From contig CABVRQ010000033.1 of the NCBI GenBank assembly GCA_902500695.1, positions 1-44,211 of the forward strand: DNA of 44,211 bases, in the 5' to 3' direction. Position numbers and translations under genes: made by a program. The stretch is from an uncultured Nitrospira sp. GTDB taxonomy: Bacteria > Nitrospirota > Nitrospiria > Nitrospirales > UBA8639. The notes beneath the pieces were generated by a model that did no database searches, was not told where the DNA came from, and worked only from the letters and a program-made list of their open reading frames with translations. Shown here piece after piece: positions 25,114-34,555 of the stretch (position 1 is its first letter; every line of letters begins with the position of its first letter).

Positions 25114-28100
25114 ATGAACACACTGGAAGCGGCGTTAGAATCTCGGATCCTTGTGCTGGATGGTGCCATGGGAACCATGATTCAAGCCCATAATCTGAGT
25201 GAAGTTGATTTTCGCGGGACGCGTTATGTCGACCACGTCTGTGATGTTAAAGGCAATAATGACCTGCTGACTCTGACGCAACCCAAAATTATTGAAGATA
25301 TCCACGTGCAATATCTTCAAGCCGGAGCCGATATCATTGAAACAAATACCTTCAATTCCAATGCGATATCTCTGGCCGATTATCAGATGGAGGGGTTGGC
25401 GCACGAATTGAATTTGGCGGCGGGACAGGTGGCTAAGCGGGCTGTTGCTCGGGTGCAAGCTGAGCAACCTGGGCGGACGTGTTGGGTCGCCGGAGCATTT
25501 GGCCCGACAAATCGAACGGCTTCGATGTCACCTGATGTGAATAATCCAGCATTTCGAGCCGTCACCTTCGATGATTTAGCCGAAGCTTACTATGAGCAGG
25601 TACGGGGTTTGGTCGAAGGGGGTGTCGATCTTCTTATCGTTGAAACCATTTTTGATACCCTCAATGCCAAGGCCGCCTTTTATGCAATTGCCCGGTACTG
25701 CGATGAAGTACAGCGTCAATTGCCCATAATGGCATCGGTGACCATTACGGACCTGAGTGGCCGTACGTTATCAGGACAACTTATCGAAGCCTTTTGGAAT
25801 TCTATTTCTCATGTCAATCTTTTGAGTGTGGGGATTAATTGCGCATTAGGGGCCAAACAAATGCGGCCCTATATTGAAGAACTTTCCAAGGTCGCGCCCA
25901 TCTATATTAGTTGCTATCCCAATGCGGGTTTACCCAATGCCTTCGGCGGGTTCGATGAGACACCAGAACGCATGGGCGCAGATCTCAGAGATTTTGCCAG
26001 CCAAGGATGGGTCAATATTGTCGGCGGGTGTTGCGGGAGCACACCCGAGCATATTCGGGCCATAGCGGAAGGGGTCAAGGATTGCGCCCCGCACAAAAAA
26101 ACGCATGTTCCCCGTATGACTCGGTTAAGTGGATTTGAACCTTTAACGATCAGGCCGGAATCCAATTTTGTCAATATTGGAGAACGTACGAATGTGACGG
26201 GTTCGCCCAAGTTTTCCAAATTAATTTTAAACGGGAAACTTGAAGAAGCCCTGGCCATAGCGCGCCAGCAAGTCGACGGGGGTGCGCAAATTATCGATGT
26301 GAATATGGATGAAGGCCTCTTGGATTCAGAAAAAGCAATGGTGGAATTTTTGAATTTAATCGGATCCGAACCCGATATCGCTCGTGTGCCCATCATGATT
26401 GATAGCTCCAAATGGTCCGTCATTGAAGCTGGTCTGAAGTGTATTCAGGGAAAAGGTGTGGTGAATTCCATTAGTCTCAAGGAAGGGGAAGCCCAATTCC
26501 TCGAGCAGGCTCACCTGATTCGTCGGTATGGGGCCGCTGTTGTCGTCATGGCATTCGATGAAACCGGGCAAGCCGATACGCTTGATCGAAAGGTGGAAAT
26601 CTGTACGAGGGTCTATCGTCTCTTGACCGAAAAGCTCAACTTTCCGCCGGAGGACATTATTTTTGATCCGAATATTTTGACTGTCGCGACTGGCATGGAA
26701 GAGCATAACGCCTATGCTGTGAATTTCATTGAAGCCACTAGACAAATAAAAGCCACATTGCCTTTCTGCAAAGTCAGTGGGGGAGTCAGTAATATTTCGT
26801 TTTCATTCCGTGGAAATAATACGGTGCGCGAAGCCATTCATTCCGCGTTCCTCTACCATGCGATCAAAGCGGGAATGGACATGGGGATTGTGAATGCCGG
26901 TCAGTTAGGAGTCTACGAAGAATTACCCAAAGATCTACTTAACTTAGTAGAAGATGTCCTGTTGAATAGACGGCCAGAAGCCACGGAGGAATTAGTGACC
27001 TTTGCCGAGACCGTCAAGCAACAGGGTAAAACGATTGTGAAAGATGATGCGTGGCGGCAGGGGACAGTAGAAGAACGTCTGGCGCATGCGTTGATAAAAG
27101 GGATTGTCGAATTCATTGATGCCGATGCGGAGGAAGCCCGTCAGAAACTCAATAAGCCTCTAGATGTCATTGAGGGGCCATTAATGGCTGGGATGAATGT
27201 GATCGGAGAGCTATTTGGTGCGGGGAAAATGTTTTTGCCGCAAGTGGTCAAAAGTGCGCGGGTCATGAAAAAGGCTGTGGCGTATTTATTGCCGTTTATG
27301 GATGCGGAAAAAGTTGAAGGCGAGAGCAGAAGTCAGGGTAAAATCTTGCTTGCAACAGTAAAGGGCGATGTGCATGACATTGGGAAGAACATCGTTGGAG
27401 TTGTGTTGGCCTGCAATAATTATGAAATTCTTGATCTGGGAGTGATGGTGCCTTGTGACAAAATTTTGCAGACAGCTCGGCAAGAAAAAGTTGATCTGAT
27501 TGGGCTTAGTGGACTGATTACACCTTCGTTGGATGAAATGGTTCATAATGCACGAGAAATGACTCGAGAAGGTTTCTCTATCCCTCTATTAATTGGGGGA
27601 GCTACCACCAGCAAGGCCCACACTGCCGTAAAAATTGCGCCAGGATATACCAGCCCGGTTGTACATGTTTTAGATGCGTCTCTAGCGGTCAATGTCGTGC
27701 GCAAGTTAATGAGCCAGGACGATAAGGACGCTTTTGTGCAGGAAGTTCAAGAAAAACAACGGAAAACGCGAGAAGCTTATCTGTCCAAAAACACCGCCAA
27801 AAAGTTCGTATCATTGGAGGAAGCAAGAAAACAGCATTTCGTCATAAATTGGGAAGTGACGAGCATTGCTAAGCCAAGTTTCCTTGGGGTTAAAGTCCTT
27901 GAGGATGTTTCCCTCGAGACCCTTGTCCCCCTAATTGACTGGTCTCCATTTTTTCGCGCCTGGCAATTACGTGGGAAATATCCAATGATTTTTGAAGACT
28001 CGGTAGTTGGGCCAAAAGCCAAAGAACTCTTTGATGATGCTCAAAAGCTTTTACAGGAAATCATGGACCGAAAGCTCCTTACGGCAAAAGGCGTCTATGG

Positions 28101-28785
28101 ATTATTTCCAGCTAACAGTCAGGACGATGACATCATCATCTATTCTAATGAAACCCGTTCGGAAGCGGTATCGGTCTTTCATACCTTGCGACAACAAGTA
28201 GAAAAACCCAGAGGGGACTCGTACTTTGCGTTGGCCGATTTTGTGGCCCCACAGTCCAGCGGTATCGCTGATTATATTGGTGGGTTTGCGGTTACGGCGG
28301 GAATCGGCATCGAAGCCATTTGTCAGCGGTTTGAAAAAGACCATGATGATTATAATGCCATCATGACAAAAGCCCTGGCTGATCGTTTAGCCGAGGCCTT
28401 TGCCGAATGGCTCCATCGCGAAGTCCGACAGGAATGGGGATTTGGCCAAGATGAGCAATTGACAAATGAGGAACTCATTCAAGAAAAATATCGTGGGATT
28501 CGCCCAGCACCCGGGTACCCGGCCTGTCCCGATCATACTGAGAAACAGCATCTGTTTGAATGGCTGCAGGTAGAAAAATCGGTAGGTATTCAATTGACTG
28601 AGTCGTACGCAATGTATCCCACTGCATCCGTCAGTGGTTTCTACTTTGCTCACCCTCAAGCCAAATTCTTTTCTGTTGGAAAATTGCAGAAAGATCAGAT
28701 CGAGGATTATGGTAAGCGGAAAGGGATGGATTTACCGGAGGTAGAACGGTGGCTCTCCTCAAATTTGGGCTACGACCCTACTTGA
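25114..28785 (+). CDS. metH: Cobalamin-dependent methionine synthase
   Basis: 1223 residues from ATG 25114, 12 codons inside the open frame, with a GAGGGGGGGG ribosome binding site. It transfers the methyl group of 5-methyltetrahydrofolate to homocysteine through methylcobalamin. All modules are present: homocysteine domain with zinc ligands C243, C306 and C307 (the last two in G-G-C-C-G-S); pterin-binding domain (N-I-G-E-R-T-N-V-T-G-S); B12 domain with lower-ligand H754 in D-V-H-D-I-G-K-N-I-V-G; and the C-terminal reactivation domain with R-P-A-P-G-Y-P-A-C-P-D-H. Length matches E. coli MetH (1227). No cobalamin or SAM riboswitch was seen in the 140-base upstream gap. Confidence 0.98.
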   Translation: MNTLEAALESRILVLDGAMGTMIQAHNLSEVDFRGTRYVDHVCDVKGNNDLLTLTQPKIIEDIHVQYLQAGADIIETNTFNSNAISLADYQMEGLAHELNLAAGQVAKRAVARVQAEQPGRTCWVAGAFGPTNRTASMSPDVNNPAFRAVTFDDLAEAYYEQVRGLVEGGVDLLIVETIFDTLNAKAAFYAIARYCDEVQRQLPIMASVTITDLSGRTLSGQLIEAFWNSISHVNLLSVGINCALGAKQMRPYIEELSKVAPIYISCYPNAGLPNAFGGFDETPERMGADLRDFASQGWVNIVGGCCGSTPEHIRAIAEGVKDCAPHKKTHVPRMTRLSGFEPLTIRPESNFVNIGERTNVTGSPKFSKLILNGKLEEALAIARQQVDGGAQIIDVNMDEGLLDSEKAMVEFLNLIGSEPDIARVPIMIDSSKWSVIEAGLKCIQGKGVVNSISLKEGEAQFLEQAHLIRRYGAAVVVMAFDETGQADTLDRKVEICTRVYRLLTEKLNFPPEDIIFDPNILTVATGMEEHNAYAVNFIEATRQIKATLPFCKVSGGVSNISFSFRGNNTVREAIHSAFLYHAIKAGMDMGIVNAGQLGVYEELPKDLLNLVEDVLLNRRPEATEELVTFAETVKQQGKTIVKDDAWRQGTVEERLAHALIKGIVEFIDADAEEARQKLNKPLDVIEGPLMAGMNVIGELFGAGKMFLPQVVKSARVMKKAVAYLLPFMDAEKVEGESRSQGKILLATVKGDVHDIGKNIVGVVLACNNYEILDLGVMVPCDKILQTARQEKVDLIGLSGLITPSLDEMVHNAREMTREGFSIPLLIGGATTSKAHTAVKIAPGYTSPVVHVLDASLAVNVVRKLMSQDDKDAFVQEVQEKQRKTREAYLSKNTAKKFVSLEEARKQHFVINWEVTSIAKPSFLGVKVLEDVSLETLVPLIDWSPFFRAWQLRGKYPMIFEDSVVGPKAKELFDDAQKLLQEIMDRKLLTAKGVYGLFPANSQDDDIIIYSNETRSEAVSVFHTLRQQVEKPRGDSYFALADFVAPQSSGIADYIGGFAVTAGIGIEAICQRFEKDHDDYNAIMTKALADRLAEAFAEWLHREVRQEWGFGQDEQLTNEELIQEKYRGIRPAPGYPACPDHTEKQHLFEWLQVEKSVGIQLTESYAMYPTASVSGFYFAHPQAKFFSVGKLQKDQIEDYGKRKGMDLPEVERWLSSNLGYDPT

Positions 28786-28904
28786 GGGTTTGGGAGTGCC
28801 TCATTTGACTATCAAATTTTTAGGTTGACGGGGTTGTTCTATTAAAACCTCAAGGAGAAGGCGAAAAGAAAAGTGCGATGAAGCTGGGCTGAAAGCTACG
28901 AGTG

Positions 28905-29123
28905 CTAATCTGGATCAGAATATCGTTGGCCACGTTCTCCCGACCATTTGGTAATTCCGACCTCTTGTGATTCCCATAAGGCCTGAGTTTCTTGAGCTGC
29001 CAACTCGGCTTCCTTGGCCCGCCTTTCCACTTCTGGTAGTTTCTGGAGTTCTTTTGAGCGGGCTTGGTCTGGTTCCGGGCCCCTTCCTCGCGGTGAATTT
29101 TTGAGTAACACATTGATTGGCAT
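28905..29123 (-). CDS. Small charged helical protein (72 residues)
   Basis: ATG 29123 with GAGGT upstream. The sequence is rich in Glu, Arg, Lys and Ala with a long predicted helix (E-R-R-A-K-E-A-E-L-A-A-Q-E-T) and a hydrophilic G-E-R-G-Q-R-Y-S-D-P-D end. Soluble, no export signal. No family recognised; the ribosome binding site and composition favour a real gene over overlapping frames here. Confidence 0.5.
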   Translation of the reverse strand: MPINVLLKNSPRGRGPEPDQARSKELQKLPEVERRAKEAELAAQETQALWESQEVGITKWSGERGQRYSDPD

Positions 29124-29406
29124 ATTTACCTCATGTTTTACCGTAAGTCTTCATGGATAGCGCCTCGTCACGTGGACTGTCAAGTCTGATGGAGGGAAAG
29201 ACTGCCTGGCTAGAATAGCCGGTAATGACAGTCCATCTAAGTGAGACTTTTGCTCGTATTTTTGGCGCATTCCTTTCAACGAATTCCAGAGGAAAGTTGT
29301 TCTTTGATGGATCCCTTCTAATCAAGGCTTCCTTCTTGGCCCAATCGCTGGGATAGTTGCGCCCTACTTGGCTTTTCAGTCTGCGTCCTTATTCGCACGT
29401 TTATTA

Positions 29407-29919
29407 TTAGACCAGGATTGGTTGGAGGGTGTCGGGGCATTCAAGCATAGAAGATTCAACGGGGTGTCCAATGCTCTGAAGGGCTTTCACAATCCATTGA
29501 TATCGTTCTTCAGCCCAGCTATCGAAAGCGGAGGAATTTTCAAATACCAAGTCCCAGGCGGGCACCGAGTCTAAGAGCAACAATTGGTGCGGAGCGTTTT
29601 GTCCTGGAAAATACACGACCAAAACTGCCGATTTTCCCATGAGACTGATATCCGTAAACATATGAATCATGGCTTGGTCTGGAATCTCAACCGTGCGGGA
29701 GGCGGCTTCAACGATCGGTCCATAAATACGGTGGAGGAATTGTTGTATGGTTTCATAAGGGGATTTGCTTTGATGAAGGTGGGGATTTGGCGTCTCACCC
29801 AACAGGTTAGTCACTAGGTATTGGAGGGCTTCCCATGAGGGCATCGTTCCAGCATTGACTAACGAATCCATTAAGTACGACATCCAGTTCCGACATGCAG
29901 GCATGATTCTATTGCTCAT
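29407..29919 (-). CDS. Hypothetical protein (170 residues)
   Basis: Start placed at the second ATG (29919), because GAGGAA lies six bases before it; the first ATG (29925) would overlap that site. A soluble alpha/beta protein with a Trp-rich N-terminal helix region and strands such as S-A-V-L-V-V-Y-F-P-G-Q. No known motif or signal peptide. No sequence link to the radical SAM genes downstream was seen. Confidence 0.6.
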   Translation of the reverse strand: MSNRIMPACRNWMSYLMDSLVNAGTMPSWEALQYLVTNLLGETPNPHLHQSKSPYETIQQFLHRIYGPIVEAASRTVEIPDQAMIHMFTDISLMGKSAVLVVYFPGQNAPHQLLLLDSVPAWDLVFENSSAFDSWAEERYQWIVKALQSIGHPVESSMLECPDTLQPILV

Positions 29920-30264
29920 GGTCATTTCCTCACAGCTAATTCCTAGGGATCCTAAGAAATTTAAGAGTTGTTGATGAAGAGTACGCTACCAGACAAGGAA
30001 GGAATTCCTAGGGCAGATGAGTGATTTTAATACGAAGATATTATTGGGTCAAATATTTAAAATTTTTCTAATCTAATACTGTTATCCTGTGCAATTGCCC
30101 TTGACCATGGTTTTTTCAAGGACTTAGAATGGGGAATCTATTTAATGAAAAATTTATTTAAAATCAATGAGTTACTTTTAATGTGATTATAGATGGATAG
30201 GTTTCTTATCATTTTGGTTTGATTGACCTAAATGGGAATAAATAATTTTACCTAGGGTGCAAAC
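29920..30264. promoter_or_regulatory. AT-rich upstream region of the radical SAM island, with candidate promoter
   Basis: 345 bases without a gene, clearly richer in A and T than the flanks. A possible promoter just before the first radical SAM gene is TTGATT (30219-30224), 16 bases, AATAAT (30241-30246), which would leave a very short leader. A hairpin-forming CCTTGA-N11-TCAAGG lies at 30099-30121. No relic of a gene was recognised. Confidence 0.35.
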
Positions 30265-32160
30265 ATGAGGATAAATTATGATAAAGGTGGGTTGATTCGC
30301 CCTGATAAGATTCAATTACCAAGAACGACCAATTTCAAAAATTCACCCAGCAAGGCAAAAATCTTGTTGGTTTTTCCGCCTGACTGGTACCCCTCAGAAC
30401 CCTATTTGAGCCTTCCGACTTTAACAGCTTTTCTTCGATCTGCCGGCCATGACGTCGTTCAAAAAGATGTCAATTTAGAAATGTACGACTGGTATTTTAG
30501 CCGGGATTTCCTCCGTCGCATTCTTAAAAAAGTTCCTCAGCAACTTGATCGCCTCAAAAAGATTGGGAAGAGTCGTGAGTTAACTGATGTGGAAGTGGAC
30601 CTTCAGTTAGCTCTCTGCAATTGTACCCGAGGCTACATGAGCGATTTAGCTGAAAGAGCTGAGAAAGCGAAGGAAATTGTTCGAAGCCAAGAGTTTTACG
30701 AGAGTGAGAAGCTGGAATGGGTGATGAACACCTTCAGGGAAGTGACCGCCACGATATCCTTGGTGTATGCCCCGGCAAGAATTTGCATGCCTCCTATGGA
30801 AACTGATTTATCCTATAAGCTGTTTATGTCGTCTGAAGTGCTTGAAGCCGTTGAAGATACCCAAGTAAATGTCTATCGGGACGTGTTTGAGGAAATTCTG
30901 AAGCCTGCCATTCTAGCCGAAAAGCCCGATGTCATTGGGATTTCAATAGTTCTTCGACAGCAATTGTTTTCCTCTATGACCTTTTGTGCACTCATTAAGG
31001 AGCAATTCCCCGATATTCATGTAACGATTGGAGGCAATACCGTAACCCGTCTGAGAGAAGTGCTTCCAGATATTCCGAAGTTATTCGCCTTATTTGACAG
31101 CGCGATTGTCTATGAAGGGGAAACTGCCCTGTTGCGATTGGTGGAAGCCATAGGCTCGGATGGGGATTTATCACATGTTCCTAATTTATTATTCCGAGAT
31201 GCAGAGGGTATTCATGTGAATTCCGAATCCTACGCCGAAAATATGGGCGAGTTGCCTCCCCCGGATTTCGACGGATTGCCATTAGAGAAATACTTTGTAC
31301 CTGAGCCGATTCTTCCCTATTTAGCCACTCGCGGATGTTATTGGGGGCGGTGTGAGTTCTGTGATCATGGTGAGGGTTATACGGCAGGGTACCGGACCAA
31401 AAGGGATTGGCAGATTATTGATGAACTCACCCATTTGAAAAATAAGTATCATGCCCGGAGTTTTCATTTTACGGATGAATCTTATCCCCCTGCCTTATTT
31501 CGGAAGCTCACGAAGAAATTGATTGAGTCGAACTTAGATATTGCCTGGACCACACATATCCGTTTTGAAAAGAGTCTCCTTGAGGACCAAGTCTGGGCGG
31601 ATGCCCAGACATCTGGATGCAAATTTCTCCATATGGGCTATGAATCTGGAAGTGAACGTGTGCTTCAACTCATGGACAAAGCAACCACGACGGAGGTTAT
31701 CCAGCGAAGTTTAGAGTTGTCCTCCCAACATGGGGTTTGGAATCATGTCATGGGATTTTTTGGGTTCCCAGGGGAAACCTACCAAGATGCGAAATTCTCT
31801 ATTCAATTTTTAGAAGATAATCGAGAACATGTCCATTCAATTGGATTTGGGACCTTTGATTTGAGCAAGCATACCCCCGTCGCGAAGAATCCTGAAAAGT
31901 TTGGCATTACCTATTATAAAAATCCGGAATGGGATTTGGCCTTGGATTATTATTTTACGGTGAAAGAAGGGTTAAGTGTTGAGGATGCCGAACGGGTATT
32001 CGAAGAATTTGAGCAAAATCATTATGCGGGGTGGGATTTGAAAATCTTCATCCGAGAATATGTGTTTTTATACGTGGCCCACTTCGGAACCAATAAATTA
32101 CCTTCCCTGCAATTTCGCCTCGACTCACAAGATTCCTCATCGAAATTAGCCTCTGTCTAA
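30265..32160 (+). CDS. B12-binding-domain radical SAM protein, paralogue 1
   Basis: 631 residues. The N-terminal half has the Rossmann-like cobalamin-binding fold of B12-type radical SAM enzymes (K-I-L-L-V-F-P-P-D-W, L-T-A-F-L-R-S-A-G-H-D-V, later D-V-I-G-I-S-I and V-T-I-G-G-N), with a long helical insert in the middle. The radical SAM core follows with R-G-C358-Y-W-G-R-C363-E-F-C366-D-H-G: the cluster motif is C-x4-C-x2-C, one residue longer than the canonical C-x3-C-x2-C. G-F-P-G-E-T is the usual later barrel strand. The reaction cannot be predicted; methylation or carbon-skeleton chemistry is typical of the class. The paralogue starts 20 bases downstream. Confidence 0.88.
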   Translation: MRINYDKGGLIRPDKIQLPRTTNFKNSPSKAKILLVFPPDWYPSEPYLSLPTLTAFLRSAGHDVVQKDVNLEMYDWYFSRDFLRRILKKVPQQLDRLKKIGKSRELTDVEVDLQLALCNCTRGYMSDLAERAEKAKEIVRSQEFYESEKLEWVMNTFREVTATISLVYAPARICMPPMETDLSYKLFMSSEVLEAVEDTQVNVYRDVFEEILKPAILAEKPDVIGISIVLRQQLFSSMTFCALIKEQFPDIHVTIGGNTVTRLREVLPDIPKLFALFDSAIVYEGETALLRLVEAIGSDGDLSHVPNLLFRDAEGIHVNSESYAENMGELPPPDFDGLPLEKYFVPEPILPYLATRGCYWGRCEFCDHGEGYTAGYRTKRDWQIIDELTHLKNKYHARSFHFTDESYPPALFRKLTKKLIESNLDIAWTTHIRFEKSLLEDQVWADAQTSGCKFLHMGYESGSERVLQLMDKATTTEVIQRSLELSSQHGVWNHVMGFFGFPGETYQDAKFSIQFLEDNREHVHSIGFGTFDLSKHTPVAKNPEKFGITYYKNPEWDLALDYYFTVKEGLSVEDAERVFEEFEQNHYAGWDLKIFIREYVFLYVAHFGTNKLPSLQFRLDSQDSSSKLASV

Positions 32161-32179
32161 TGTCAGGAGCGTTGATCAT

Positions 32180-34147
32180 ATGACTGAATCCTTAATTGAA
32201 ATCGAGCGTAGTGGTTCAACCGATAAATCCAGGCGTATTTTTAAAACGATGTTGCTCTTTCCTCCGGAATGGGTTCCCACCGCTCCGTATCTTGCCCTGC
32301 CCAGTCTGACTGCAGTTCTTCGCTCATATGGCCATGAGGTGATACAGAAAGATGTCAACATCGAAATGTATGACTGGTTTTTTAGTGATACCTTTTTAAT
32401 CTGGGTCAAGCTTCGAATAGATCAGCAGCGACGAGGTTTGAACGAACGGGAAGCCCGAAATGAATTGACTGATTTTGAACGGGACCGACTGGCCTGTTTG
32501 GCATCGCAAGACGCTATAGATGTGATGGAATTGGCTGAACGAGCGATTGAAGCCAAAGTCATCGTGAGAGGCGAGGCATTTTATGATGCAGAAAAATTGG
32601 AATGGGCCTTGAAAACGTTTAGAGATGTCATGCAATTTATTTCTGCAGCCTATTTTCCTGCTTCCCTCGTGTTCTATCCCATGGAAAGTAATCTGGGGTA
32701 TCGCTCGGGAGTCTCGACTGAAGTGTTAGCATGCCTGGATGACGACCTTGTCAACGTGTATCGGGATGTGTGCCGTCAGTTAGTGCTCCCTGCTATTCAG
32801 AAAGAACAACCGGAAGTGATAGGCGTTTCCGTCGGAACTCAAATGCAACTCTTGGCGGGCATGACCTTTTGCAAAATGATTAAAGAGGAATTCCCTGACA
32901 TTCATGTGACGGTGGGTGGCAACGTGATTACCCGATTAAAAGATGATCTTCCCAAACGGAAGGAATTTTTTACGCAAGTCTTTGACTCGGCCATTTTGTA
33001 TGAAGGCGAACATGCGCTGGTTTGGTTGCTGGAAGCTCTGGCGGGGGAACGAGACTGGGAAAAGGTCCCTAACTTGATGTGGCATCAAGGGGGGGAGGTT
33101 CGTGTGAATGATGAAATATATACCGAAAAGACGACGGCCCTGCCTCTTCCGGATTTTGAGGGGTTGCCGTTGGATACCTATTTCGTCCCGGTTCGAATTT
33201 TACCCTACTTGGCTACACGAGGGTGTTACTGGGGACGATGTACCTTTTGTGATCATGGGCAGGGATATTTCGATCAATATCGTGGAAAACCCGCGCATGA
33301 TGTTGTCCGAGAAATCAAAGCATTGAAAGAGAAATATCAGGCAGAGCACTTTTTGTTTTCAGATGAATCCTATCCTCCCGCGTTATTAAAGAAAGTATCG
33401 CAATTGTTAATTGAGGAGCAGGTGGGGATAAAATGGACGACCTTAATCCGGTTTGAAGAATCATTGCAGGATCCTGAAATATGGAAGCAAGCCGTTCAAG
33501 CGGGTTGTTGCACGCTGTATTATGGAATGGAATCGGCAAATGAGCGTGTTTTGGAGCTCATGGATAAGCATGCGAAAAAGGCTGTGATTGAAAATAATCT
33601 ACGGGAGGCCGCCAAAGCTGGGATCTGGAATCATGTCATGGCTTTTTATGGATTTCCAGGTGAAACACGGGATGAAGCGGAGGAGACACGAGAATTTCTC
33701 CTTGAAAATAAACGGTATATTCATTCGGTGGAATTATTCTATTTTGTGGCCTACCGGCATACACCAATGGTTCGGAATCCTGATAAGTTTGGTATCACCA
33801 TTCATAAGCAGGAAGAGTATGATATGCCTCTCGATTACTATTATACGCTTAAAGAACCTGGTGGAATCACGTGTTTGGAGGCGATGCAATTGGCAGAGGA
33901 GTTTTATCAGAAGGACTTTGAGCCATGGGCTGTTAGAGTCAATGCTCGTGAACATGTATTTCTCTATATTTCTAAATTCGGTACGAATTACTTGCCTCAG
34001 ATCTATGCGATGAAAGCCGGGCAGGATGAACCGCGAACTGATGGTGTGCAAGGTCTCATTACCTGGCCTGTGTCTCATGCGCCTTCAGATAAAAATTCAA
34101 AAGGTGAGCCTGGAATGTCCCGGGTGGTCAGTCATGCTGCTCCGTGA
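32180..34147 (+). CDS. B12-binding-domain radical SAM protein, paralogue 2
   Basis: 655 residues, alignable over its whole length with the preceding gene, so the pair arose by tandem duplication. Shared blocks include L-P-Y-L-A-T-R-G-C-Y-W-G-R-C, D-E-S-Y-P-P-A-L, W-N-H-V-M and E-H/Y-V-F-L-Y. The cluster ligands are C349, C354 and C357, again C-x4-C-x2-C. AGGAG precedes the ATG. The last 16 bases overlap the end of the convergent J-like gene. Divergence is clear (by eye roughly half of residues shared), so the two probably act on different substrates or sequential steps, or form a heterodimer. Confidence 0.88.
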   Translation: MTESLIEIERSGSTDKSRRIFKTMLLFPPEWVPTAPYLALPSLTAVLRSYGHEVIQKDVNIEMYDWFFSDTFLIWVKLRIDQQRRGLNEREARNELTDFERDRLACLASQDAIDVMELAERAIEAKVIVRGEAFYDAEKLEWALKTFRDVMQFISAAYFPASLVFYPMESNLGYRSGVSTEVLACLDDDLVNVYRDVCRQLVLPAIQKEQPEVIGVSVGTQMQLLAGMTFCKMIKEEFPDIHVTVGGNVITRLKDDLPKRKEFFTQVFDSAILYEGEHALVWLLEALAGERDWEKVPNLMWHQGGEVRVNDEIYTEKTTALPLPDFEGLPLDTYFVPVRILPYLATRGCYWGRCTFCDHGQGYFDQYRGKPAHDVVREIKALKEKYQAEHFLFSDESYPPALLKKVSQLLIEEQVGIKWTTLIRFEESLQDPEIWKQAVQAGCCTLYYGMESANERVLELMDKHAKKAVIENNLREAAKAGIWNHVMAFYGFPGETRDEAEETREFLLENKRYIHSVELFYFVAYRHTPMVRNPDKFGITIHKQEEYDMPLDYYYTLKEPGGITCLEAMQLAEEFYQKDFEPWAVRVNAREHVFLYISKFGTNYLPQIYAMKAGQDEPRTDGVQGLITWPVSHAPSDKNSKGEPGMSRVVSHAAP

Positions 34148-34422
34148 TCATCTTTTTGTGGAGAGGAACGGCTATTCAGCAGATGATCGGATAAAATTTG
34201 ATAGGCTGCATGAATTTCCTTAGTTTTGGTCTCTCCCTTTTTGTACATTTCCATATATTTCGCTGGATTATTGGTGAGACCTGCGTAACGTGAGGGGAAC
34301 CAGACTCGCCTGCCTTCTTCATACCGTTGCTGTAAGGCATCATGAGAAAATGGCTCGGTTAGATTCAAGAGAAGCAGTGCGTGTTCTACGGTCATAGAAT
34401 TTGAATCACTTGAGGAGATCAT
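34132..34422 (-). CDS. Small J-domain-like protein without the HPD motif
   Basis: 96 residues from ATG 34422 (GGAAAA upstream); an internal ATG at 34395 and a TTG at 34485 are alternatives. The core reads A-L-L-L-L-N-L ... L-Q-Q-R-Y-E-E-G-R-R-V-W-F-P-S-R-Y, then a loop and K-T-K-E-I-H-A-A-Y-Q-I-L-S, the helix I-II-III pattern of a DnaJ domain. The HPD tripeptide that activates Hsp70 is replaced by F-P-S, so it should not stimulate DnaK and may be a protein-binding module. It is encoded opposite the radical SAM genes and between them, with a 16-base 3' overlap. Confidence 0.6.
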   Translation of the reverse strand: MISSSDSNSMTVEHALLLLNLTEPFSHDALQQRYEEGRRVWFPSRYAGLTNNPAKYMEMYKKGETKTKEIHAAYQILSDHLLNSRSSPQKDDHGAA

Positions 34423-34555
34423 GAATTTTCCATCAGAAGGTTTTATAATGCCCAGCTGCCTGATTGATATTCTCAAGTGTTTCAAATGAGCAGTGGTACT
34501 GTCAATTGGATTTCAGGCTAACCCATGGTCGGTTTTTTCTTAGAAAGTGTTGACG

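Noticed and set aside
29131..29325. 64-codon minus-strand frame upstream of the small charged protein gene
   Set aside because: TTG start, irregular composition and no recognisable motif; the AAGGA before it could be chance.
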